NCBI GenBank assembly: GCA_001692895.1
Contig: KV748195.1
Coordinates: 1,798,001-1,862,000 of the forward strand
Direction of reading: 5' to 3'
DNA length: 64,000 nt
Source: Cenococcum geophilum 1.58
Lineage: Eukaryota > Ascomycota > Dothideomycetes > Gloniales > Gloniaceae
In this document: positions 23,341 through 33,439 of the stretch, in pieces
How the letters are laid out: every line of letters begins with the position of its first letter
How positions within the stretch are numbered: the first letter of the stretch is position 1
Position numbers and translations under genes: made by a program
The notes under the pieces: generated by a model
The model's input: only the letters and a program-made list of their open reading frames with translations
Database searches by the model: none
Told to the model about the DNA's origin: nothing

Positions 23341-24720
23341 ATGCCAAGGCCCGGTAGGCCTAAAAAGAAACCTCCTATAGAAATAAGTGATAATGAGTCT
23401 ATATCTATATTCACTTTTTCTACCCCTTCTCCTTCTCCTGGCCTATTTGGGACAGGAGAAAAAAGAGGACATCCTCAGTCTTCTACTGAAAAAGAAAACC
23501 AAAAACCTGCAAAAAAGACAACTAAACTAAGGACTTTTACGGCTGGTATACCTAGTATATCTTTCTCTCCCCTTTCTCCAGAATAATATCTGCAAAAGGC
23601 TCTAAATAGCCTAACCCAGGCCTATAAAGGGCTAGAAGAAGAAGAAGAAGAAGAAGATAAAAAGGAATAAGTTAAACAGCTAGAGGACTATACACGTAGT
23701 GTCCTAGTAGGAGAAAACCCCTTTATAAAAGGAAAAGAAAAGACAAACNATGTCCTAAAAGGACTAGTNGAAGAAGTAAGAGCTCTCCGTAAGGAGGTAG
23801 CCCCTACTAAAGAAACCTACGCAGAGAGGCTAAAGAAGGACCTCCCTACTTCGTCCTCTCTACCCTCCTCGTCACTACTATTTCCTACTCCTTCCACTTC
23901 TACTAGAAGTAAGAAAAAGCAGCTATAAAAAAGAAAGCTAGTCCTAGTTACAGACTAAAAGGACCAACCTTTAGATACCTTCTTAATACAAAACAAAGTC
24001 AATCAACTATTTGCATTAAAACTGTAAGTAGAAAAACCTGTTTTAGCATCCATAGCTAGAACTAAAGAAAAACAAAATATTCTCCTTATAACTATGGAAG
24101 AGTATAATGCGGATTTCCTAGTTAAATATAAGGAAATCTAGCATAATTGCTTTACCTTTTAAAGAGAACAATAACTAGAACCATGGGTTTAAATTATAGC
24201 CTATGGGGTTCCTACCCTACCTTTCCTAGAAGAAGGAGGCTCTAAGCTTCTAAAAGAAGAAATTGAGACCTTTAATCCTATAAGGATATAAGGACTACCT
24301 AAATAGATCTTATCTAGTGTAAAAAGACACAATCTACAGACTAGATTTGGCTCTATAGGTTTTACTATAGAAAACGAAGAAAAAAGATAAGAAATCCTTA
24401 AGCAAAAAGAGATATCAATTGCAGGTACAGCTACTAAGGTAGTAAAATACCTCGAAGTCTCTCCTACTACGCAGTATACGAGCTGCCAAAAATTTGGCCA
24501 TATAGGAGACAGGTGCTCTACTAGGGCCTATAGATACTATGCGGCTGCATATTTATCTAAAGACTATTCCTGTTCTACCTGTATAATAACAGGTAAGCCT
24601 TGCCAGCATACTACCCCTCTTTACATTAATTGTAAAGAAAAACACTTTGCTAATAGTAAAGACTGTAAGACTCTTAAAGCTGCTAAACTAGTACGCGAAG
24701 AAGATTCTATAGAAGAATAA
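23341..24720 (+). pseudogene. LINE ORF1 (Gag-like, tandem zinc knuckles)
   Basis: The frame starts at ATG 23341 and can be followed to 24720 through only a few TAA/TAG codons. It begins with a basic, Pro/Ser-rich stretch (P-G-R-P-K-K-K-P-P), followed by a Glu-rich segment near 23635-23670. At about 24480-24670 there is a Cys/His cluster: C-Q-K-F-G-H-I-G-D-R-C, then C-S-T-C, then C-x-H, then Y-I-N-C-K-E-K-H-F-A-N-S-K-D-C. This is the typical ORF1 nucleic-acid-binding array of Tad-like fungal LINEs. Damage is milder than in the flanking gypsy elements, so this copy is probably younger. No ORF2 follows. Confidence 0.8.
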
Positions 24721-25068
24721 AAACAGATAGGATTCTAGAAGGAGGCAACTCCTACTAGGCTCTTAAAAAGATATTAGAGAGCAAAAGAATAAAAATAAAT
24801 TGCAAAAGGACAGGGACAGGGGTTAGGATTTCTTATAGTTTTTCTTACCATTTTCTCATTCCCTAGTAGTTGTAGTATCTTAGTATTTTACTAGGAAACT
24901 ATAAACTCCTAATTTAGGGGTTTATAAACTACTAGGATATAGCTACTAGTACATATTAAGCTGCCTAGAAAGGATTTATGTATATAGAACTATAGCGCTA
25001 TAGCCTAAGGCTGCATGCGTAGTATTGTACGTAGTATAATACAATGGATAAAAAAAAAAAAAAAAAAA
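24721..25068 (+). other. 3' region and poly-A tract after LINE ORF1
   Basis: About 330 bp without a recognisable frame leads to an uninterrupted A run (25050-25068), the expected 3' end of a LINE inserted by target-primed reverse transcription. The endonuclease/RT frame that should lie between ORF1 and the tail is absent. The copy is therefore an internally deleted or non-autonomous derivative. Confidence 0.65.
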
Positions 25069-25132
25069 CTATCTACCTATTAACTTACCTATTTACCTAT
25101 CTACCTACCTGCCTACATTGCCTACCTATCTG

Positions 25133-26078
25133 CAGACTTGCTATTAAGCAAGCAAGCCAAGCCGGAAAGCCTTAGCTTGCTGGCTTGAAAATTTTCGCAC
25201 CTAAAGCTGGCTTGCTTGGCTTGCTTGAAGGCTTGTTTAATTTTATAGATATTTTAGAGTCATACAAAATTAAGCCTCCGAGCCACCGATTTGGCCAAAA
25301 AGCTCCTCTACAGCCCGATTTATAATCATTATAATATAAGATAGCATAGAGAAAACGTAATAGGAAGTTCGCGTGGCTGAGNGCGTCTATCGCAAGGCTT
25401 GGCATGGTGGTAAGGAAGGTTTCGTTAGGAAGGCTTTAGTAGGAAGGCTTTGGTAGGGAGATCCTGCTGTTAATTCCAACGGTTAGCTACTAGTTATACT
25501 AATCCCGGTAAACTTATTACCTTATCTACNAGGTCCTTAGAGCTNATTCTTAAATAGCTGCGATTGTACTGCAAAGCAGNAATAATATTAGGGTGAAGCT
25601 TTAAGAGACGTGGTTCTAGTAGATCACCAGCTTTACCGAACGCCCGTTTGCAGTCGTCGCTTGTAGCCAGTATAGTCAATATATTAAGAGCCATCCATGC
25701 GAGCTTCGGCTAAGTCGCCAATGGGTAATCGTCTGGTAGTGGCGGCAGAGTCTTCCAAGCTTCGTATTCGTCCGACGCGTCGACAGAGCTTTGAACCACG
25801 CGGCTGGTGTTACCTAAATAGTCCTGTTTGCTCAATTTCCATACTCAGAAATATCCAAAATCGTTCATCTACAACACCAAAAATCTATCACGAACTTCAG
25901 ATCTCTGCCAAAATTATATATATATATTTCCTATCAAGCGGGCAAGCAAGCAAGCAAGCAGGCCCTCTTTTGGCTTGCTGGCTTGCCCAAATCAGGCCCT
26001 TCGGCTTGCTGGCTTGCTTGATTACCAATTAAGCAAGCTAAGCAAGCTGTTAAGCCAGCTTGCTTAATAGCAAGTCTG
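25133..26078 (-). mobile_element. Short internally deleted hAT transposon (946 bp)
   Basis: The ends are perfect 21-bp terminal inverted repeats starting CAGACTTGCTAT (25133-25153 and the complement at 26058-26078). The flanking 8-mer CCTATCTG is present on both sides (25125-25132 and 26079-26086), the hallmark of hAT insertion. Sub-terminal regions are full of GCTTGCTTGG-type repeats in both orientations, which are probable transposase-binding sites. Only a C-terminal transposase fragment remains inside. RIP-type damage is light, so it is recent. It would need transposase supplied from elsewhere. Confidence 0.93.
25494..25810 (-). pseudogene. hAT transposase C-terminal dimerisation fragment
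   Basis: On the minus strand, the frame upstream of 25694 includes D-E-Y-E-A-W-K. It continues as M-A-L-N-I-L-T-I-L-A-T-S-D-D-C-K-R-A-F-G and then L-L-K-L-H-P-N-I-I. This matches the hAT dimerisation motif (the usual form has C-E-R-x-F-S, here C-K-R-A-F-G). Nothing of the zinc finger or catalytic D,D,E core is present. Three ambiguous bases fall inside the frame. It is non-functional as a transposase. Confidence 0.8.
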
Positions 26079-26290
26079 CCTATCTGCATTGCCTACCTAT
26101 CTATATTGTCTACCTGTCTGCATTATCTACCTATTTATACCGCCTACCTATTTATATCTACCTACCTATTTACATCTACCTACCTATTTATATCTACCTA
26201 CCCGTTAGTATCTGCCTACCTATTTATATCTACCTACCTATCTGCATCTACTTACCTATCTATATCTACCTACCTATCTATACTACCTTA

Positions 26291-27022
26291 ATTCGATCAA
26301 TCGATTAAATCGTTTATAGTGTTCGCTGGCTAGTTGTTATCGTCTAGTTCTACTAACGGTCCTCTTCTATCTGCCTATCTACCTGCCTACCTACCTATTT
26401 ACCTACTTACCTACCTACCTGCCTGCCTACCTGCCTGCCTGTGTTAGTATATAATTTAATTTAGGGAAGGGGTCGGCCCGATTAAAGGTCCTAATTATAT
26501 TTAAACAGTAGTTATCTAGGGTGCCTTCCTAGGAGGCCTTAATTCGATTTGGTAATAGGCCAATATTAAAGCTCTAGTTTAATTCGATCGATTAATTAAT
26601 TAAATTATTTGTGGTGTTTGCTGGCTAGTTATTTAAACGGTTGTCGTTTAGTTTTAGTAACGGTTATCTAGTTCTAGTAACGGTCCTCTACTAGCTGCCG
26701 TTCTGGTGCCTCCCTAGGTAAAAAGGATATAAGGAAGAAAGGAAGGGTAAAAGATAAGGTAGCTATATAGGGCAGAGGCACGTATAGAGGCTATTGGGAA
26801 TATAGTAGGGACCCGATATAGAGCTTTGTGTAGAGCCTCTATATATAGAGCTTTATATAAAGCTTTATGCAGAGCTTTATATAAAGCTTTATGCAGAGCT
26901 TTGTGCAGAGCTTCGTACAGAACTTTATATAGAGCCTCTATACGTAAAGCTTTATATAGAGCCTCTAAGTAATAAGACTATAAGATTGTATAAGATTGTA
27001 TAAAATTATATTATATATAATA
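26291..27022. repeat. Simple and short tandem repeats between the hAT and copia elements
   Basis: A block at about 26287-26365 ('aattcgatcaatcgatt', then 'gctggctagtt', 'gtctagttcta', 'aacggtcctct') is duplicated with expansion at 26563-26695. A second CTAC/CTGC array lies at 26370-26450. At 26820-26965 a 14-bp unit close to AAGCTTTATGCAGA / GAGCTTTATATA repeats about ten times. No gene was seen. Confidence 0.65.
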
Positions 27023-27027
27023 GTTAA

Positions 27028-27318
27028 TATTGGTATGCTTTAACATAGTGCAATAGACGTAATATACGTGCAGTGCAGTATATAGTTGGATTCTTAAGGT
27101 TCTATTTATACGCCTCCCTATTTTTATTATAAAGATATTAGTTCCGCTTACCGCCCTTAGTTAAGCTAATAGCGATTTTCTATACCCGGCATGGAAAATC
27201 CTAATTGGTCCGTTTAACGATAGGGCCGGTAGAATTCTACACTGCCACCCTACCGCATTCTGCCGTATTCTGCCACCCTGTCGTATTCTGCTATATTCTA
27301 CCTACCCGTCTTCCTATA
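27028..27318 (-). repeat. 3' LTR of copia element
   Basis: Matches 32675-32964 throughout. It contains the dispersed 120-bp module at 27131-27250, with 'ccgcattctgcc' direct repeats after it. Confidence 0.9.
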
Positions 27319-27429
27319 CTAGCAACTCTTTTAAATGCTAGAAAACCAATAAAACCTCTCTTGTAATAGTAAGTGTATTTTAACATATTACTGCTTTTAA
27401 CTTCTTTATATTAAATCTCCTTTTGCATT

Positions 27430-30400
27430 AAATGTCCTTCCGTTCCACCTACTCTATAGCCTATAGTTCTAAGTAATTGGTATTAATTAACTTTTTAAGG
27501 GCCATAGATGCCTTACTCTTAGTCATCGAGTTAGTAGGGTTACTATCACCATCGATCTACTTAACTTCCGTAATTTCTTTGCGTTCGTATAACTAATAAA
27601 GATACATAATATCTATTATAAGGCGTTTCTCTTATATAGTGCCTAGCTTAACAAGACATTTATAGAGTGATTTTGAGTTGGTATAAAGTATAAGTAGGAG
27701 TTCGATCTGTAGGAGTTATTTAACGGTTAACTTAACTGCGGCGCCGATATTAAATCTATAGGCCATTGCGTAGAGTTCTAAGGCTAGTACGCTTCTAGTG
27801 ACTCTCTTACACTTAATTAATAACTAGTAAATAATGTTAGCCTTATATAACGCGTCCTCTAATACCAGCACATATCCTATTTGTGACGAGAGGTCCTTAT
27901 TATTGGCGAATAAGGCATTAGTAAAGGCAAGTAGGCGTAATATATTAATGTCCAATTTAACAAACGTAAGGCCTCTTGTTGGATTGTTGATCTGCAATTA
28001 TAGTTATTTATTAAGTGCTGTAATATCTTCCTTTTTGGGGTTAATTACCTAGGCGGCGAAGAAGAGGTTAAAGGAAGCTTCTGGTTAATATATAGAGGTA
28101 ATATACGCGCCTCTTGCGCGTTGCGCAACGTATTATTCCTTTATAGTTAGTGCATTACAGATAATACCTCTTAAGCTCGTAGTTGTAGCTATCTTATTAA
28201 GGCGGACCGTATTTAGGTTCTTATACTAGTATTCCTAGGTTATTATAATATTGCCTTCCTAAGAGAGTTAAATAATACATCCGTTAAATTTAAGTGATTG
28301 CTTAACCGTAAGTTGCTCGCGTTTTTTATAAGAAAGTAAGCCTTTTCTAGATATTATTGCTCCGCGTTTATAAAGATGGTATTAGCTGGAAATAGGGTGT
28401 TATTAGTTTAAAGGCTAATAATACTAAAGTAGTTAGGAGTGTTGCTCTATAGGAGGCAAGGATTATATGTTAATAAGTTTATATTTAGCTCCTTAATATA
28501 ATAATTATAGTAGGTTGTAAACTAGTAATTACCTACTTCTAGAACACCGTATAAAGGCTTAATTACTTTTAGGATTAAGTTCTTTCTAATGCCTAGTTGG
28601 CTTCCTAACTTATAAGGTGGTCGGATATAGAAGTCTTAATTTAGCTTTATAAGAGACTGGATATACGCCTAGAAGATATCTCGTAGGTATAACTGTGTGC
28701 CGTTACCTTATAGTATTACTACGATATATAGAATAAGGCGTTAGCTAACTCGTTAAATAGTAGGTAACTAGGTTAGTATAATACCCTTTTTAAAATCGTT
28801 ATACGCTTAGACAACGAGTCTTAATTTCTTAAAGGCTTTATTAGTACTGGGGTTCTTAATCTTATCTATAAATTGTAAGTTAAAGATTCTAACTCCTACG
28901 GGTATGTCCTAAGGGTTAATTATCTTAAATACGCCCTTTTTAATCAGCCCTATGATTTCCTTTTAACGGGATGTCTTAAACTGCTTATAGTTGCTATCCT
29001 CTTGCAAGAATACAGTAATGTCGGCAGTATTAACGTAAGGGGGATACTTGTGGGGTCTTCCTCTTCCTTAGTAAGGTAGTTGTGCTTCTCTAGTTTTAGT
29101 AAGGGACGGTTCTTATATAGAGACAGTTTCTATAAACGGTTTATATATTTAGGCAGTTTTTAAAACAGTTTCGTTAACTTAGATATTATTAACTTGGGTG
29201 TTATTAACTTAAATATCTTTAACTTAAATATGTCTAAGGTCTATTAAGTATGGTTTAATAATAGTGCTACGGAACTTCGTAGGGCCGCTAGGTAGGTTAA
29301 CAGTACACGTTTCTTTTTTAATATTTAGTAGGTTATTCTATATTGCCTTCTCTCTAGACTAGTACTAAAGAGTTAAGGGGTAGATTATAAATTGCGGTAG
29401 TACTGGGGCTATTATATATATTAAGTGCATCTGTAACCTAGCGCTCCGCTTATATCTTTTTTACTTCCTCTATAGCTTTCTTAAATGCAATTATATATTA
29501 TATTACTATAGGTAAAGATGCGTTAGACTTTGTTATTTAGGGGTACGCTCTAAATACTAACAGCGTAGGTATTAGGCCGTCTGGTCCTATAGAGTCGTTA
29601 ATTGCTTTAAAGGTTATTTATAGTGCTATATCCTTGTTAATTCCTAATATCTTAAAAGTAATAATATAGTATATACGTCGCAAGGGGCCGTAGTAACGCT
29701 CTAACATACTAATTAAGTTGTAAGCTTTAACCGGTGCGCTCTTTATAGTAATGCCCATATTAGTTACATATTGCTTAAACTCTCTACTAATAAAGTTCTT
29801 ACTAGCGTTATATGCAATTATATCTGGGGGGCCTAGGTATATATTAATCTAACACGCTCGTAACGTGTTCTATATATACTTAGCGCTAATATTCTATAGC
29901 TATCTACCTACTTAAAATCGGGTGCCTTTATTAACAATATAAAGTATAGGCTTGCTGTTAATGTATATAATATTAACAATAATATAGTAGTTTAAATTAA
30001 CGTTATCTTTTAAGGTAAATCTGAATCTGCCTGGTGACTTTCTGTGCTTTTAATAGTATAAGCAGTAGCGGGTAATATACTCGAGGGTCTTGCGATTAGT
30101 ATCGTTTTTATAGCTAGCGCGGTCTAATATTTTTTTAAGTTGCTCTACTAACGGATATCTAAAGCATCGGTGTAGGCGTCGCAATTCTATATTAGTTAGG
30201 TAGCATGGGTTTTAGTTAAAAGACTCTATAATAAACACGTGTAATAAAGTATTCTATAGTAAAAATGGGTATCCAAATTGGCGTATAACTGGTACGGTCT
30301 TTAAGGGGGCTACTAGGATATTCTTTAGGTTGTTAAAGTATACTTATAAGTTGTTTATATCTGCTAGGCAAAGTAGAAAGGGGGTATTAACTTTAACAAC

Positions 30401-30660
30401 GTAAAACTCCGCTATACCTATCAGTGTAGCTACCTTAATAGAACTAATAGAAGATGTAGAGCCTATTCCAAACTATATGCTAACTGTGCCTCTTATAGAC
30501 TTGTTTAACTATACTTTATTAATCTTTTAAAGTGTAAGAAACTAACCGTATCCTACTATAGAATATTTAAAGGCTCTAGTGTCGATTATTATACCTATAA
30601 ACTTTATAGAGGTATAGCGTAAGGTTATATTATACGTAAATAGGTCTATATTAGTAGGGA
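27430..30660 (-). pseudogene. pol: Copia Pol: protease, integrase, RT, RNase H
   Basis: On the minus strand the protease reads I-I-I-D-T-R-A-F-K-Y-S near 30570-30610, from an expected I-D-T-G-A-S. The integrase region near 29800-29880 has a G-P-P-D-like core leading to an Asp motif. The RT is degraded, around 28300-29300. RNase H at about 27480-28100 reads well: L-D-I-N-I-L-R-L-L-A-F-T-N-A-L-F-A, S-S-Q-I-G-Y-V-L-V-L, C-K-R-V-T-R-S-V-L-A-L-E-L-Y-A-M and L-Y-T-N-S-K-S-L-Y. Here the catalytic Asp positions are partly Asn through RIP and the Glu of L-E-L-Y is kept. This RNase H pattern is typical of fungal copia elements. Confidence 0.85.
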
Positions 30661-32000
30661 ATACATCTATTATAGTATCAATAGTTATAACTGCGTAGCT
30701 ATATACTCTATTAGCTAGTTCTAACACTATAGCGGTTATATTATCTAGTTCGATCTTACTATATAAAGTATAGTATACTATAGCCTGGTTGTCCTCGTTT
30801 AATAAAGTACTAGGGTCTATGTCGACTACTAAAGCGTTAAATACGTTGGTAATCTTGTCGTCCTTATTATTGTCCTTATTGTTATTGCCTTTATAGTCCA
30901 TAATATATTGCTTTATTCGCTCCTAGAAGTAGTCCTTAAACTTATTTTTAAACTTAGTCTTAGACTCTTTTTACTCCTCTTTAGTATATTTCTATAAGTA
31001 ATATCCTTCTTTATTATATACAAAGCAACGTAGTTTCTATTAGTTGCGGTTATATAGGGGGTTGCTACAGTTACTGCGGTTGTTACGGTTATAGTTATTA
31101 TCTCTTTTATGGAATTATTGGTCCGTAAAAAAAGTTTATATCTTCTCCGTATATTCTTTCTTGTATACTGTAATAAACGATTAAAGTTTATTAATAAGGG
31201 CTCTAAAGTTGTCCGGTGGGTTAAAGACTGCATATCTATATATTAGTATTCCCTAGCAAGAAGTGGCGATTTTGTTGTAAAGGAAGTCTATAGTTTATAA
31301 GGTGGGTCTAAGGCCGTGCTATAGTTAATAAAGTCTATAAATTAGCAATTAGAGGCATTTGCTTATAGACTTATCTATATTTCCTGCCATTACTATTATA
31401 AGTATAATGGTATTTTACTTGTCTAGGTTCTTACGTTAAAATTTTAGTCCCTTAAAGAAATTCTAAAGGTGCTTATAAGCTTTAGCAAATAATAGGTAGG
31501 ATAGTTAGTTTATATAGAAGTAGTCTAAAGCTAGTCCTTTTAATATGGTAGGGAATGCCTTAAGGTAGGCTTCTTGGGGTATATCCGCTTAATTATAGAT
31601 ATCATAGAATATTATTAATTTGTAGTTAAGGCTTTCGTTTATACTACCGTATTTCTGCTCCTCTATATATATCTTAGCTGCATTTATAATTTCCTTTCTA
31701 TAGCTAGTCGCAGTAATAGGGCAGTTCTCCTCGTCTATAGGTTATACGTAGAGTTACTATATTATTATTATAGATTAAGGCGTAATAGATAATGTAAAGG
31801 TGAAGGTAGTTATAAGTTAAGGTATAATAGATGGTATAGAGGTAGAGGTAGTTGGTGTACTAGTTAGTTAGGTTACGGTAGCTTTAGCTTATTATTGCTC
31901 CTCTAAAGTGCCCTTTATTATATATACCTTAATTAATTTGGATAGCGTTAGTCCGTACTTATTATCAGCTAATTTAATTATTTCTCTGCTCTATTTAGTT
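30661..32000 (-). pseudogene. gag: Copia Gag with zinc-knuckle remnant
   Basis: Minus-strand frames 31233-30913 and 30901-30542 belong to one Gag-Pol reading. Around 31026-30985 the sequence C-F-V-Y-N-K-E-G-Y-Y is a RIP-altered C-x-x-C...H knuckle followed by a Lys/Glu-rich linker that leads into the protease. The N-terminal capsid part (to about 32000) has many stops. Start not identifiable. Confidence 0.7.
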
Positions 32001-32674
32001 TAGTCTTTTTTTAATACTATTTTATATAAAGACTAAGGGAGCATTTTACCTTATTTGTGGTTAACATTAACCCATACTCCTCTAATATTTAGGTAATTAC
32101 GTAGTTACTAAAGCCAGTATAAGGGGATTTACGTGAAGATATTAACTGTAAAGTCCTTAAAATTTCCCTAGAATGATTCCTAGAGTGTTAAGTCTAGTTA
32201 GTTATATATTTTTGTATATACGTATATCTTGCATTATACGTAGTTGGTCAGCTTATCCTTAGTAACTTCTATTAGGTTAATTCCATCTTCCTATTTAGCT
32301 GCTTCTTTTTCCTAGTCTTTCTCTATTCCTAATATCTTGTATTTTATATATTATTTGGGTAGGTGAGGGTAAGGGTGAGGGTGTTTATAGGGTAAAGGTA
32401 GTGGAACGGTTAGGGAGGCGGTTAGGGAGGCGGTTAAGTAGAATAAGGTGTTTTGCGCAGTGGTCCTCTGGAATAGATAGAATGAGATATTTAGTAGTAG
32501 TCGTGGATACTAGACAAGTACTTCTAGATGGTTTCTCTTCTTCTCTTTAACTAAAATAGGCTAATATAAAAGGTGGATAAGTATAACTATCTTCCAATCT
32601 GCTGTAAGGTAGATAGTATAACTGTCTTCCAAGCTATTTGCGTGTTTCCTAATCTATACGCGCTTACTAATTAG

Positions 32675-32964
32675 TGTTAGTATGCTTTAATACAGTGCAA
32701 TAGACGTAATATACAGCAGTGCGGTGTATAGTTAGATTCTTAAGGTTCTATTTATACGCCTCCCTATTTTTATTGCAAAGATATTAATTCCGCTTACCGC
32801 CCTTAGTCGAGCCAATAGCGATTTTCCATGCCCGGTATGGAAAATCCTAATTAGTCCGTTTAACGATAGGGTTGGTAGAATTCTACACCGCCACCCTACC
32901 GCATTCTGCCGTATTCTGCCACCCTGTTACATTCTGCCATATTCTACCTACCTGTCTTTCTACA
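32675..32964 (-). repeat. 5' LTR of copia element
   Basis: 290 bp, starting TGTTAGTATGC and ending TCTTTCTACA. It contains the dispersed module at 32777-32896. Confidence 0.9.
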
Positions 32965-33007
32965 GTTAAATATATAGTATACAACTTTACCTTAATCGCA
33001 TGTTAGC

Positions 33008-33195
33008 AAATATACATTTAGCTTTTAAAGTTGTTAAGTAGGTTAACTGTATATTATTTAACTTTTAAATATGTTAAGTAGGCTAACTACGTATTAAGAA
33101 ATATACAGTTAGCTTTTAAAGTTATTAAGTAGGTTAACTGCGTGTTATTTAACTTTTAAATGTGTTAAGTTGGTTAATTGCGTGTCGAGTTAGTC
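33008..33195 (+). repeat. Two-copy 91-bp tandem repeat
   Basis: Units begin AAATATACATTTAGC at 33008 and AAATATACAGTTAGC at 33099. Each contains two related halves built on 'taacttttaaatntgttaagtaggntaactg'-like sequence (written with ambiguity). Directly follows the copia element; no coding content. Confidence 0.75.
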
Positions 33196-33439
33196 AATTT
33201 GCATATTAATTACGCGAAACGCGCTAAACAAAGTCTACTTGAATCTAATCCTGCGAATATTTTCCCGATGAGAAAGAACAGTTGCTGTCTTAGGTAGACG
33301 AGTAACACTGTAAAGAGCCTTAATAACTAATTAACTATAATCTCTAATATATAAGGCGGGACAATTAAATATAGGTGTGTAAAGAGGGGCAGGATAAGGC
33401 AGAGTTAGATAATATTTACGGATAGGATAATGTAATGGA

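Larger units (their letters stand above)
25069..26290 (+). repeat. CTAC/CTAT tetranucleotide array, split by a hAT element
   Basis: Degenerate repeats of CTACCTAT/CTGCCTAC occupy 25069-25132 and resume at 26079-26290. The interruption is the hAT element 25133-26078 with its 8-bp duplication CCTATCTG. Right of the insertion a 12-bp phase ('tatctacctacc') is regular. In-frame translations of this array are low-complexity and not genes. Confidence 0.85.
27028..32964 (-). mobile_element. Complete Ty1/copia LTR retrotransposon (RIP-degraded)
   Basis: LTRs are 27028-27318 and 32675-32964 (291 and 290 bp), and GTTAA flanks both ends (27023-27027 and 32965-32969). The right LTR starts TG and ends CA; the left has TA ends through RIP. 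The minus-strand order of Gag, protease, integrase, RT and RNase H is that of Ty1/copia. The element is about 5.9 kb. Stops are widespread, but the RNase H and protease regions read almost through. It cannot encode active proteins as it stands. Confidence 0.93.

Noticed and set aside
25697-26032. 111-codon plus-strand frame
   Set aside because: Opposite strand of hAT transposase and of the GCTTGCTTGG sub-terminal repeats; composition is repeat-driven.
26060-26308. Tyr/Leu/Pro-rich 82- and 61-codon frames
   Set aside because: Direct translation of the CTAC/TATCTACC simple repeat, open only because the repeat lacks stops in those frames.
30542-30901. Separate 119-aa gene on the minus strand
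   Set aside because: It is the Gag-protease junction of the copia element; the same frame carries the zinc-knuckle linker upstream and I-D-T protease motif downstream.
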